Source: Cristatella mucedo (Eukaryota; Bryozoa; Phylactolaemata; Cristatellidae). Taken from it: 64,000 nt of DNA. A model generated the notes under the pieces. That model did no database searches and was not told the DNA's origin. It was given only the letters and a program-made list of their open reading frames with translations. Location of the stretch: the NCBI GenBank assembly GCA_009760855.2, contig WPIO01000058.1, forward strand, positions 127,501-191,500, in the 5' to 3' direction. Shown in pieces: positions 26,601 to 34,431 of this stretch (its first letter is position 1; each line of letters opens with the position of its first letter). The position numbers and the translations under genes were made by a program.

Positions 26601-29567
26601 AACAAGCACAACATGGTTAGAGGTGACATGCACAGGCTCAGCATACAAATATGGTTAGTGGCAGCACCCTTGATTTCTTAAAAGACACAATATACATAAA
26701 TATTTTCCATTTACGGATTTATGAACACGAGTTATATCCATCAGATCAGGCTGCAAACTGTTTTGGGTACAAATCAGTAAAAATGAGCTGTTAGTCAAAA
26801 GTCAAAGCTACATCCAGCAGTGACCTGGGGAAAAAGTTGTATCTATTCCAATTGATATAGATATATTGGTATTGATATTCAAATAATTCCAAACTATTCC
26901 AAAATCTATATCAATTCCAATTTTACTTCAACGAGGATGAAAACAGATATTTACATACGTCCTGGGTAGAATAGCTAATATCAGGATACTTGGGAGAGAG
27001 AAAGTACCATGATATTCCATGCTGACTTTAGAAACTTTCCACATTGCTGCAGATTGTACCTGCTAACCGCCATTGTATATGAGATGGCATCGGCATATAG
27101 TCAGAGAGGTCCTAATCCAGTAAGGGATGACAGGGGGACAAGTGAACATGTCAACGGCTCTGTTAGGAACTACTAGTGTTTATCAGCCCCATGCAAATCA
27201 AGCTATCATTGGTGATCGTGACCAATTTTGCTGTACCACTGTAAAAAAAAAATTACTTTTACTGAAGCCCATTATATTACGAAAGAACGCCTTGACCTTC
27301 AACAGCATGAACTGTCGGTCACCTATGCCATGAAGGCAAGCTTTATAAGAATAGCTCCAACCAACCATCAAAATCGGTACAGCTCATTTAGAGTCCTAAA
27401 AAGTGTTCCTAGATAATAAGAAAAAAGCCCACATGTTTACACAGGAAGGACACTGGTGACATGATTGATACATAAAGAAATTCTGTTGAGCACTGGCAAG
27501 TCGGAAAAAATGCATAGAAATAAATTTTGCACCTCCTGTTCAATAGAAAACCACCATAGACTAGCACAGTCAGCTAGGAGAAATTGTTCCACAAACTGAA
27601 GGGATGCACACTTCGGACTGCCAATCAACTGCCTACTTTACTGCCTGCACTGGCACAAAAAGCCTGTGCTATGCAGATCATAGACCACGTAAGGCGACTT
27701 TTGCTTTTGCTGCCCTCCATGTTTCTCAACTAGTCTCCCTACCTCGGCTGTTTTCTGACCGCTTTTGTTCAGCGAGGCCCGCATAGCTGGCTTTGGATTG
27801 CATACTAACATTCGCTTGGGTTGTGCACTACTGAAAACCCTCCAGCAAAATAACCACCTACTTATGCATTCACATAAGAGACATAACACAGATGACTGAT
27901 GACCTACAGTGCAAAAGCACCTAGTGGGCTACAAGCTGAATGATATCGGATCCCAAACCCGCTATGCAGGCCTTCAGCCCTCAAGAAGCTTGGAGACGTA
28001 ACGACATAATGATGTAATATTTGCAAATGTAGGAGGGTTTTGTCCTACCCACTTTCTCCTGCTGGTAGATATTGTCAACTAGACCACCCAACAGCACCGA
28101 CCTCACTGATTCACAAACGCATTGCTTTAGAGCAGGACCGAGTTGATCAAGTTACTCGAGCAAGCAATTAAGTGGTCTAATCAGGCCTAATCAGAGCACA
28201 TGCCAACAAAGCAGGCCAAAGTAGAGACAAAAACAGACCAAAAAAGCAGGGGGGTTTATCGACCAGACATCAACTTCAAGAACTGTCTAGCCAAGGTTGC
28301 AACCATGTGGCCTGGAATGGCTGTACAGAAGCAGTTAGATGGGGGACAGCTGGTTGATTATGGTGATGCCAATTGGAAGACAAATGATGGCACAGCTGTT
28401 GCACCATTCCCATTGGGCTGTTGCCATGCAGTTCAAACCATGGCACTAATCCAAGCAGCTCATAGCTTTTTTAATTTTAGCACGGAACGACACTTTTTGT
28501 CACACAGGCCTTGTATCAATGCCATGACATGAATGGTCCGGACATATAAAATACATGCAGCAGGTGATGCATACTGGAATAGCTAGCATCCGAGCTACAC
28601 GTGAGCTGATCAAGCATGTATGTAGCTCATACAACTACAAAGAGGCATGAAAAGCAATCCAATATGAGAACTGTATCACCACACAGGTGTCGAACAACGA
28701 GTCATCAAGACACCACCCATTCCAGAGTGATTCCACTAGGTAGAGAATCCAATAGGCCAATTGGATCTCGATTGGTCCTGGTGACAAGATAGAAGCACCA
28801 AGGCTACATCTGCCACTAAATACGCATGTGCTATCATTGATTTGGAACAGATGCAACATTTCACGCTAACTACAGTGTCACTTCCGAGAGGCGTCATAAT
28901 GTAAGGACGCAAATGCAGTACGTAACTAGATGAATGATCTAACGCATCTTGAACATGCAAATTCCAGTTCAGAGACCAGCAGTCGGAAGTGCTCTAACAG
29001 CTCTTTGCTACTCTAATGTGAGCTTGCATTACGCTGTAGCATCATCTCCCTAACATTCTAGCATTAACGGCCAACCATTCGAGTTCCAGCATTAACAGAA
29101 AGGACACATAAGTCAAGACTCGCACAGTATAGCTATCTATGCAGCAAAGGATGTCATCAGTAGAATACAGAATCATCATGGGAAAGCTAGCACGTGCTCA
29201 AAAGTATAGCTCCTCAGCTATGGGTCGGTTCGATCAGGGATGACTGTCACCAATAGCCTAGCAAGTGCTGCCCAAAGCATAGGAGCACGAGGACTGAAGG
29301 TATCAAACGGGAAGAAAGCTATCAAGACAACGCACAATATTAGCATTGTCAATGCATTAGCTAGCTTTTGGTTAACTGCCCCCAAGCCCAGCCACTCCCT
29401 ACGGGTACTAAAAATCAATAGTACGATCCAGCTGACAGTAGTAAATGACACATCATGGGCGCCAACGATACAGAGAAGCAGACGCTTACGTAGGAGCTGA
29501 AAATATGCACAGGCAATGCGCGCAAATCTTACAGCTCCTCCCGCTGCCTATGCGACAGCGTCATCAT
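4518..29567 (-). CDS. PAFAH1B1: LIS1 (PAFAH1B1) dynein regulator, 5' half, five exons, continues past left edge
   Basis: LIS1 is a homodimeric WD40 protein that binds cytoplasmic dynein with NudE/NDEL1 and acts in nuclear positioning and retrograde transport. In animals it is also the regulatory subunit of PAF acetylhydrolase 1B. Five exons on the minus strand (29533-29567, 20116-20194, 13080-13154, 6488-6694, 4518-4614) join in phase with GT-AG borders to give about 163 residues. Counting from the second Met, these are the LisH domain (about 7-39, with ADYLRSNGY), a coiled coil (about 45-80, with [16 protein letters not shown]), the linker WIPRPPEKY, and WD40 repeats from residue 102 ([35 protein letters not shown]). 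The family is about 410 residues, so the last exons should lie left of position 1. Introns of 9.3, 7.0, 6.4 and 1.9 kb are full of repeats. Identity is very secure; the 3' part is simply not in the window. Confidence 0.95.
4640..5849. other. LIS1 intron 4, unassigned part
   Basis: No exon or known repeat recognised. Contains a 115-codon plus-strand frame (4714-5058) with no recognisable motif, and a 20-bp tandem duplication (5125-5165, core GCCAGGCAGTCCCACACAGA). Confidence 0.3.
5850..5960 (+). mobile_element. tRNA-derived SINE-like head
   Basis: A box A-like TGGCCAAGTGGTAC is followed about 35 bases on by a box B-like GTGGGTTCGGC, the spacing of a pol III tRNA promoter, and then a non-tRNA body. 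Too degenerate for a functional tRNA. Confidence 0.5.
6488..6694 (-). CDS. PAFAH1B1: LIS1 exon 4, end of coiled coil and first WD40 blade
   Basis: Residues 63-131. Begins [15 protein letters not shown], passes the signature linker [19 protein letters not shown] and ends SASEDATIK at a GTAATT donor. Borders are GCTGTAG acceptor and phase 0 on both sides. An open frame continues 25 codons past the donor but loses all WD40 similarity there. Confidence 0.96.
7091..7154. repeat. 32-bp tandem duplication
   Basis: Two adjacent 32-bp units beginning AGATGCCTCTGTGCC and ending AACTAAGGCAG, differing at two positions. Inside LIS1 intron 3. Confidence 0.85.
7548..7692 (+). mobile_element. Solo L2-like 3' tail element
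   Basis: The common tail (GCAAATGTAAAGTGCCTAGA then a degenerate CTGCTATACAAATGTATTAA) preceded by the GCATGTCACCTCTA segment also seen in the LINE 3' UTR. No coding part. Likely a severely 5'-truncated LINE or a SINE mobilised by it. Confidence 0.7.
7949..8221. repeat. Head-to-head inverted pair of tail elements
   Basis: Left arm (7949-8066) is the 3' tail on the minus strand; right arm (about 8103-8221) is the same segment on the plus strand. They are separated by about 35 bases containing GCATGTCACCTCTAACCATG. Both outer ends carry the ATT/AAT-type tail. The arms can pair over nearly 120 bp with scattered mismatches. Confidence 0.75.
8431..8580 (-). mobile_element. SINE-A, tRNA-derived
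   Basis: On the minus strand the element starts with CTGGTTTGGCTCAGTGGTTA (box A), continues to GGGCTTGAGCCCC (box B region), then a body and a 3' end GGGTGCTATACAAATGAATT resembling the LINE tail. Related copies at 16143-16280 and 22110-22232, truncated at 11821-11882. Confidence 0.82.
8585..11172 (+). mobile_element. L2/CR1-like LINE (family 2 related), endonuclease end to 3' tail, decayed
   Basis: Longest LINE copy here. Plus strand in order: end of the endonuclease ([13 protein letters not shown] near 8730), linker (8800-9570), reverse transcriptase ([20 protein letters not shown] near 9735, [15 protein letters not shown] near 9890, [20 protein letters not shown] near 10075), C-terminal region ([10 protein letters not shown]-like near 10570, [20 protein letters not shown] near 10785) and the 3' tail ending near 11172. 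Many frameshifts and stops. A run of about 17 C interrupts the C-terminus near 10868. Dead copy in LIS1 intron 3. Confidence 0.9.
11385..11529 (-). mobile_element. SINE-B, tRNA-like
   Basis: On the minus strand it begins GATGGCACACTAGGTCAGCT, then GGGTGCGAATTCTGCTGTGG (box B-like region) and CTTTATTGCCGCTGCAAGTG. Close match in layout to 33104-33257 on the plus strand. Confidence 0.75.
11821..11882 (-). mobile_element. Truncated SINE-A (3' part only)
   Basis: Matches the 3' half of SINE-A (GCGCCCTAAGAGAACTTAAT core). The tRNA-like head is absent. An adjacent TA/GA/CA microsatellite lies at 11770-11820. Confidence 0.65.
11883..12589. other. LIS1 intron 3, unassigned
   Basis: No exon or known repeat recognised. 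Confidence 0.3.
12610..12972 (+). mobile_element. LINE 3' end
   Basis: Degenerate C-terminus (near 12650, [12 protein letters not shown]-like) followed by the 3' UTR and the tail GAAGTGCCTAGAAAGAGATT near 12911. Contains a 22-bp tandem duplication (12856-12900, CTAGCCATATAGTCATACTT). Confidence 0.75.
13080..13154 (-). CDS. PAFAH1B1: LIS1 exon 3, coiled coil
   Basis: Reads [16 protein letters not shown] then TSVIRLQKK, residues 38-62, the conserved start of the LIS1 coiled coil. The acceptor follows a T-rich tract ending CTGTAG and the donor is GTAAAT. Phase 0 on both sides. Two further AG dinucleotides lie within the first six bases, so the exact first residues (PE) are slightly uncertain. 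Confidence 0.92.
13155..15394. other. LIS1 intron 2, left part, unassigned
   Basis: No exon or known repeat recognised; a C-run sits near 13650. The segment 13292-13389 looks superficially like an exon but does not fit the gene (see rejected items). Confidence 0.3.
15395..15432. repeat. 13-bp tandem repeat, three copies
   Basis: Perfect ATTGGGTATTGGG repeated almost three times. Confidence 0.9.
15612..15795 (+). repeat. Repeat family C, copy 1
   Basis: Shares TTATAGC, CTCGACAA, CAGTTGCTC, a GTAGGACATAATTTCGTCG-like block and a G-rich half ending CCCTGCCCCC with 47608-47800 (same strand) and 19075-19290 (opposite strand). About 190-215 bp, non-coding, class unknown. Confidence 0.65.
15845..15895. 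repeat. 26-bp tandem duplication
   Basis: Two adjacent diverged copies of a unit beginning GGACATAACA. Confidence 0.5.
16143..16280 (-). mobile_element. SINE-A, tRNA-derived
   Basis: Second copy of the 8431-8580 element in the same orientation. GGGCTTGAGCCCC (minus strand) marks the box B region and GGTTTGGTCCAGCAGTTAAG the box A region. Confidence 0.8.
16620..17740 (-). mobile_element. LINE family 2, RT to tail, decayed
   Basis: Minus-strand order mirrors 63085-64000: tail (16630-16690), 3' UTR, C-terminal region ([21 protein letters not shown]-like near 17040-17110), the preceding domain (17330-17540), and near 17700-17740 a degenerate remnant of the RT block (GVPQ). A (GA)n tract lies at 17648-17683. 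Confidence 0.82.
17648..17683. repeat. (GA)n microsatellite
   Basis: About 18 uninterrupted GA units inside a decayed LINE. Confidence 0.95.
17742..18700 (+). mobile_element. LINE fragment (linker and RT), decayed, with nested insertion
   Basis: Plus strand resembles 9190-9990 of the long LINE copy: linker, then [37 protein letters not shown] and a FDTI-like RT motif. It is interrupted at about 17880-17997 by a solo tail element; linker homology resumes on the far side. Confidence 0.82.
17880..17997 (+). mobile_element. Solo tail element nested in a LINE
   Basis: CATTGAGCATGCT...GCAAATGTAAAGTGCCAAGG...ATTAATATTA, the common tail, splitting a LINE linker region whose two halves match 9262-9345 continuously. 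Confidence 0.72.
19075..19290 (-). repeat. Repeat family C, copy 2
   Basis: Reverse complement aligns with 15612-15795 (AAAATTATAG, GTTGCTCATCGA, ATTTCGTC, GGGGG-rich second half, CAGTTTCGCCACTGCC end). Confidence 0.6.
19291..20115. other. LIS1 intron 2, right part, unassigned
   Basis: No exon or known repeat recognised. Confidence 0.3.
20116..20194 (-). CDS. PAFAH1B1: LIS1 exon 2, LisH dimerisation motif
   Basis: Reads [20 protein letters not shown] and on through RKEADM, the LisH helix pair that dimerises LIS1. The acceptor is TTTGCAG and the donor GTATGT. It enters with one nucleotide that completes Leu11 and ends in phase 0. Residues 12-37 counted from the second Met. Confidence 0.95.
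20195..21418. other. LIS1 intron 1, left part, unassigned
   Basis: No exon or known repeat recognised. Confidence 0.3.
21420..22095 (+). mobile_element. LINE fragment, RT and C-terminal parts, heavily decayed
   Basis: Degenerate [17 protein letters not shown] (RT box near 21640) and, near 22000-22070, [19 protein letters not shown] then [12 protein letters not shown]-like, in the LINE order on the plus strand. Confidence 0.72.
22110..22232 (-). mobile_element. SINE-A, tRNA-derived
   Basis: Third copy. The box B region on the minus strand reads GTGGGCTCGAGCCTCGA; the head is CTGGTTTGGTCCAGCGG; part of box A is deleted. Confidence 0.75.
22395..22690 (+). mobile_element. LINE family 1, C-terminal fragment
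   Basis: [20 protein letters not shown] and [20 protein letters not shown] match the family 1 C-terminal region at 932-1294. Ends abruptly at about 22690, where the next element starts. Confidence 0.82.
22685..24450 (+). pseudogene. Decayed copy 1 of a multi-copy CYFC-motif protein family
   Basis: Function unknown. Across frameshifts the plus strand encodes in order: GKPWAPHF (22735), [20 protein letters not shown] (22940), PVPHCPEL (23055), [20 protein letters not shown] (23500), [20 protein letters not shown] with [15 protein letters not shown] (23645-23745), [15 protein letters not shown] (23910), [20 protein letters not shown] (24240) and ENMVGDY (24350). I recognise these motifs from uncharacterised, multi-copy proteins of many invertebrate genomes, probably linked to mobile elements. 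At least five frame breaks are needed, so it is not functional. A minisatellite is expanded inside it. Confidence 0.72.
23069..23169. repeat. 18-bp minisatellite inside the pseudogene
   Basis: About 5.5 copies of TCCTCCTTGTATCCATCC, in frame, encoding a repeated [12 protein letters not shown]-like peptide just after PVPHCPEL. Confidence 0.9.
24617..24695 (+). repeat. Non-coding segment shared with 50636-50715
   Basis: Contains AGGCATAAACAATTAGGAAA and TACCTAGGGACAAGAATTGT, clearly similar to AGGCATAAGCAATTAGAAGG and TATCCAGGAACAGAAATTGT at 50 kb. It lies about 170 bp downstream of the CYFC pseudogene and may be its 3' UTR. Confidence 0.6.
24696..26487. other. LIS1 intron 1, unassigned
   Basis: No exon or known repeat recognised. 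Confidence 0.3.
26488..26670 (-). mobile_element. Solo LINE 3' UTR and tail
   Basis: Minus strand carries the 3' UTR (GTGCATGTCACCTCTAACCA) and the tail with an (ATT)n end at 26490-26502. No coding part remains. Confidence 0.75.
26671..29532. other. LIS1 intron 1, right part, unassigned
   Basis: No exon or known repeat recognised. AT-rich inverted repeat at 26840-26925. A 111-codon plus-strand frame (28200-28532) has no recognisable motif. Confidence 0.3.
29533..29567 (-). CDS. PAFAH1B1: LIS1 coding exon 1 (start codon)
   Basis: Short first coding exon with two consecutive ATG codons (29567 and 29564), reading [12 protein letters not shown], followed by a GTAAGA donor. The second Met aligns with the usual LIS1 start (an 11-residue N-terminus ending in EEL/DEL). 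The exon ends in phase 2, which exon 2 completes as Leu. Confidence 0.88.
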
Positions 29568-30940
29568 GGCTGTTGCTATGTTGTATCCACTGCTCCTGCG
29601 GCAAGCGACAGCTGGATAGAATGCCTAGCAGAATCGCATAACCCTGCAAAATTCAGTACGGCTGTTGCGTAAATCTTAACTCGTCCAACATCCCAACGTG
29701 AACAATGCGAAAACACGGAAAACGGGTGAGACGTATGAACCGACGTAATTAGCGCTGAGCCACTATCTTCATTGGCAAAAACCCATCACGTTCGCTAATA
29801 CATGTATCAGCGCGACACGATCACTACTGCTACTACATCATCAAACGAATTACGCAAAGCCCCCCCCCCCCCCAGGGGAACTGACGGAACTGAAGCTGGG
29901 TTCCCTTCAAAAAGATGAGCCGCCGCCCGGCAGACAAGCGGCACAGATACAGGTGCACCTCGCAACATTTAATTACTGCCGCATGAAGTGTGCATACAGC
30001 CCTTGTGCATAAAGTGGGCGGATGCTATAGTTTGAGCGAACCCTATGCGGCTTCTGAGGCAGGAAACCAGCGGCGCACAGAAGCCGGAAATACGGAGACC
30101 CGAGCTATTGGTAACGGGAGTCTCGGCCAGAGGACGGACTAACATGGCGGGCCAGGTCAGCTAAAGTTGTGAGTGCAGTCGATGATCCGTCCAAAGAGCG
30201 GCGCGTCCTGCGACTAGCGGCTAGCACGTTCACTTACGTTACGGCGCGGCCACTTCGTCACTCCCGACTAATAGCCAATAGTTATAAGTTAGGCCTCTCT
30301 GCCAAAACGGAACATCCACGCGCCGAAAAATTTACCCGGCATACCACAGCGGTACTTCTGCGCATGCCCGCTCAACGGCCACTCTTGCTCACCGCCCCAT
30401 CTCCCCGACGAGTAGCCGCAGTGCCTCGAGCGCTCGTAGGCCGAGCGTGTCGAAGGGGTGCTCGTAAGTTGGGAGCAAGTGCGCGCAAACATAATTCGCA
30501 GTGTAAGTCGCTTACTAAATTATCAATGCTGCCTCTGGTCACAGCGAGCGTTTGCTTATTTCTAGCGGGTCTGAGGGCCGCTACCGACGAAAGCAACCGT
30601 CGGGCTGCCGCTGTTGGCCATACATTCCCCTACGCTCGTCGTCTACTGCACAGCACGGAATTTAGAGAACATGCTCGATTTGTAAATAACGCGTGCCTCC
30701 AATTGAGAGTTCCATCTAGGCAACTCCTTAGTTGGAGCGAGTGTATAAATTAGTATTAATGTGTGCGAGACATTCTCCCTACAGTTATGCAGGCTAACGT
30801 CGCAAATTGTTGCGCTGCTAATGAATTGCCTGCGCGAAAATGCGCACGCAGCCAAGCATTGCGCGGCGCACGCCGATTTTCTTACAGCCTTAGTATAGCA
30901 CGCGTGGCAGCGGATCTCTTCCCGAGGCCTCCTTACGCAG
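29568..30940. other. GC/CpG-rich upstream region of LIS1
   Basis: Richer in CG dinucleotides than the rest of the window, with a run of about 17 C near 29858 and a YY1-like AACATGGCGG at 30141 on the plus strand. Consistent with the LIS1 promoter and any non-coding first exon. A 194-codon open frame on the plus strand (30169-30753) has no recognisable domain and probably reflects the GC-rich composition. A divergent gene on the plus strand cannot be excluded. Confidence 0.4.
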
Positions 30941-30945
30941 CCCGC

Positions 30946-31185
30946 CACGGCTTGGCTCCTTCGTATCTAGCTGAACTGCTGCACCAGTTTCAGCGTCCTC
31001 GTGCCCTACGGTCCTGTTTGGACAATAAATTGGCTGCTCCGTTCCTCCGCTTAAAGACCGTTGGCGACAGAAGCTTTAGCTTTGCAGGTCCTAGGCTGCG
31101 AGTGCGCTATACAAAATTCTTCTGCGAAACACCCACATAGTCTGTGGTTGTGTGGAGTTGCAGACGGAGATACATTAAATTCCAT
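30946..31185 (+). mobile_element. LINE family 1, C-terminus and 3' end
   Basis: [46 protein letters not shown], then directly the 3' terminus (GAGTGCGCTATACAAAATTC). An internal deletion joins PRL to the 3' end when compared with 53765-54115. Confidence 0.82.
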
Positions 31186-31384
31186 TACATTCCATACATG
31201 CTCGAGGACTCCGTACAGCCATTCGGGAGCACCTTGAGTCTTGGCGGTCATCTGTAGGTTAATTCTGCTAGCAGAGCAGCAAGGAAGTAAAAAAAGAAAA
31301 ACTTATGATTGGCCAATTTAATGCCCTCATTTATATGGCGCTGGATGAGCCTTGAGCGACTTGCTTGCGGTGGGTACTAGAGCA

Positions 31385-31590
31385 TTGCCTACGGCGCATC
31401 CTTTCCAGCCGCGGTGAGCTACTACTACCATGCTACTTACTACCTCAACTGTCCTCCTTACACAGACAGCTAGGCTTCTCACTTTCTCTTTGTTGCGAGA
31501 GATAAAAGTCTGTTGGCTGCAGAATGCGTTCCGAAAGCCGCTTAGGCTTTGAGTTCGCTGTAGAAAACTCTCATGTGTAATACTCACTTG
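31385..31590 (+). mobile_element. LINE family 1, 3' fragment
   Basis: GCATCCTTTCCAGC...TACTACCTCAACTGTCCTCC...CTTCTCACTTTCTCTTTGTT aligns with 53880-54030. It corresponds roughly to the part deleted from 30946-31185. Confidence 0.72.
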
Positions 31591-31599
31591 TCCATGGGT

Positions 31600-32340
31600 T
31601 TTAGACGACGACCTAATGCAAGCACCTTATCCCTAGGTTAAAACCAATGGGCGATAAACGCTAGATTTTGACTTCGCTGCGTCGCCAAATACCGACAAGC
31701 CATTTTTTAAGTCTCGGTTTGCTATGCGGCACATTTAGAGAAGCAAATCAGAGCTGAATCTCAGTAGAAAAAGAATTTAGAAAACTTGTGTTCACCGATA
31801 AAGGTTAAAAGGAAGGAGCCAGCCAACAAACGTGTGTGCGTCGACTGGAAAATTCGGCGATGCAGCGAAACTTAAAGCCATTAGTGACTCGTGTGTGTAC
31901 TCAAATCTGTTTCAAAGCAGGTAGCACGGAAAGGCGAAAGCACATCCACATCTAATAACCACAAGCCTCTCGCGCTTCGCTGGGTCTTGACGGGATGCCA
32001 AGACCCTGTGAGGACCCAGCGCCTCTCAGGAGTCGGAAGACGTGGCGGCCATAAGCTCCATATAATGTAATATAATAGTATAATAAAATAGCTCTATCAT
32101 AAGCTCCTCAAACGATGGCTTGCGCGTGCGTGGCAGAAAATTTCGCCGGCTGTCGAGTTGAGGGTAGCATCTGCTAAAGCCGATGTACAGATGAGTGAGC
32201 AATGGGCATTGTGTCACGTGACCAATGCTGCCATCGGCCGACCCGCGTTTGCCGGCAGGTGGCCAAGTGTGCAAGGTCTGACTGACAAATTCACGTTGCC
32301 GTTGCTTGCGAAGAGAGTTGCGTCAGCCTGATCATTAGCC
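31600..32340. other. Intergenic, unassigned
   Basis: No exon or known repeat recognised. Confidence 0.3.
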
Positions 32341-32349
32341 AGTCAGAAC

Positions 32350-32490
32350 TTGGGTGCCTCGTGGTCTTACCAAGCTTGGAAGTCCTCGTCGTGACAAGTC
32401 AGTCGAGGGTTCTAGCCCTAAATGCAGAATATCCTCCTGCAAGTGGGTTGAGGCCGCTAAGGTGCTTCTGTCGTTATATAAATGAAGCCG
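32350..32490 (+). mobile_element. SINE-B, tRNA-like
   Basis: GTCGAGGGTTCTAGCCCT (box B-like), CTGCAAGTGGGTTGAGGCCG and TTCTGTCGTTATATAAATGA at the 3' end match 33104-33257. Confidence 0.7.
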
Positions 32491-33103
32491 TTGTATCGTC
32501 TTATCTTTAAAGCAGAATTGATTTAAAACAGAAGTGACGTGGTAACCAGCGACAGCTACAATACGTGAGTACTGCAGTTCCAATATGAAGAAATGGGAAA
32601 CCAGGCAACGTCTAGATAGCAAGCCCGGTTATAGCTGCTTGACGAGGCCAAACACTTGTCTTGAGGGCAGATATCCACTCAAGACGTACCTCCTCGGCAG
32701 AATCATAAGAGTGAATACCCTGAAGCCATTGTCCATCATACTGGAGGTTCAAGTGCAGCGACAAGTGGTGGGCTCGGCAGCAGGGAATGCCGGATGCGTC
32801 GTGGGTGACCCCTGGTGAACGGAAACTATGCTGCTAGAGAACTTTTCCACAGGATATGGCCAACTCAGCTTAATGGACCCGGGAAAAACAAACTGCTGGA
32901 ATCTGCTTCCAACCAGCTTGAGGCACGGCAGACTTAAGGGACACAGACTGCTCGGCCATGTCTTAGTAGTTTCGAGGCGAGATGGATCCCGGGGGATATA
33001 AGGCAAAGTTGGCCCACACTCTCCATCCATTCACCTTACTAATCTAAGAGCAACTTATTAAGCCAAAAAACTTAGGCTGAACCCGGGCCTAAGTTTTCGC
33101 TGC

Positions 33104-33257
33104 GATGGCACACTAGGTAAGGCGGTTGCTTTTCACGACCTCGGGCCGAGGCGATGGGTTCGAATCCTGCTGTGGGGGATTCTTTATCGCCGTTGCAAGT
33201 GGTCATGATAGCCGTAAAGGCTCTTCTGTCGGTATATAAAAGAGGATATTGAATCAC
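33104..33257 (+). mobile_element. SINE-B, tRNA-like
   Basis: GATGGCACACTAGGTAAGGC (box A region) and GATGGGTTCGAATCCTGCTG (good box B), then a body with GTTGCAAGTGGTCATGATAG and a TCGGTATATAAAAGAGG end. The best-preserved pol III promoter of the family. Confidence 0.78.
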
Positions 33258-33259
33258 CT

Positions 33260-34367
33260 AGCATTTTTTATACATCGGATAAGAAAGTAGGGAAATGTAT
33301 TTGTGTAATTTCACCAACAGTGGATCCTGTTAAGTCACAAAGATGTTGGCCAATGACTCTCGAAGCACAAGTAGAGATTGAGCTCCGCCTTGATTTCATT
33401 GATTAAATTTCATTTCAACACGTCAGCTCAAAATTATAGTGTTTAGTTTGAATCTCAAGTTGGAACGATAAATATCTAGCTCGCTTCTTTTTTGAATGAG
33501 TTGCTGATAGGTTGCTCTAACTAAAAGCAATTTGAGCAACATCTCCCAAGTTCCTCCAAGACACCAAAAGTCTTGAAACCGGAATAATTTTTTGGGGCTT
33601 CCTAACTTAGGCAGCAGCCACACCTACTGGCTGGCTGATAAGGGAAGCGAAATATAAATACATTAAACTCAACGAATGGATGCATGTACTTGCACATATA
33701 GCAGTGTTCTCTCTGATATTAGTTCAAACAAATGTCTCTCCCCAAGGAGTATGTTTGAAGGTCCGAATTTGCAAGGAATCGATCATAGAACCGTTGCCCG
33801 TGCTCTCTTATGCTCACTGCTCGTGCATGGTACAGACATGTGCAGCTAGCACATTTAGAGGTTGCTTGAAAATAAATTTCCTTCTACGTTCTTTTCACCT
33901 CAATTCCTACACAGTATTTCAGATGGGCCTGAGTACCTGCTGCCACCAAAAACGTCTGCTCACAGCACTGAGATGAACGAGTCCATATCAGCTCATCATT
34001 GGGGAGAGTCAGTTGAGATCAATCGCAAGAAACTAAGACGAATCCCGAACAAGCCTTGCCTTGTTTACTGCTGAATTCATAGTATTGCAGTGGCCATCAT
34101 AGTCGCCAATTAGACTAGCACAGATGTAAGTATGCCGGTGACTCTTGGCTGCAAAAATTCAGCTAATAAAGGCCAGGGACCGAGGGCCACGTGCACCAAC
34201 CACACCAACTAAGTTCGTAGGGGTCTGGACATCATTAATTACTAAGTGCAATCAGCTCGGACTATCACTTGTGCTCTCACAAGTACAACTTTCAGTCGAA
34301 GCTGTTTGACCTCTTACATTCGAAGAATGGCTCACAGCAGAATATATTTAGGAAGAAAATAATGGCA

Positions 34368-34431
<64 letters not shown>

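Noticed and set aside
26840-26925. AT-rich inverted repeat (TTGATATAGAT / ATCTATATCAA).
   Set aside because: Short, imperfect and low complexity; no repeat elsewhere in the window.
28200-28532. 111-codon plus-strand frame in LIS1 intron 1.
   Set aside because: No family recognised and no supporting neighbours.
30169-30753. 194-codon open frame on the plus strand.
   Set aside because: No recognisable domain and Arg/Ala-rich composition in a GC-rich block; long frames are expected there by chance. Could be revisited if transcripts exist.
33104-33180. Possible functional tRNA gene (good box B).
   Set aside because: The acceptor and D arms do not fold as a tRNA, and the same sequence recurs with a common non-tRNA body, so it is a SINE.
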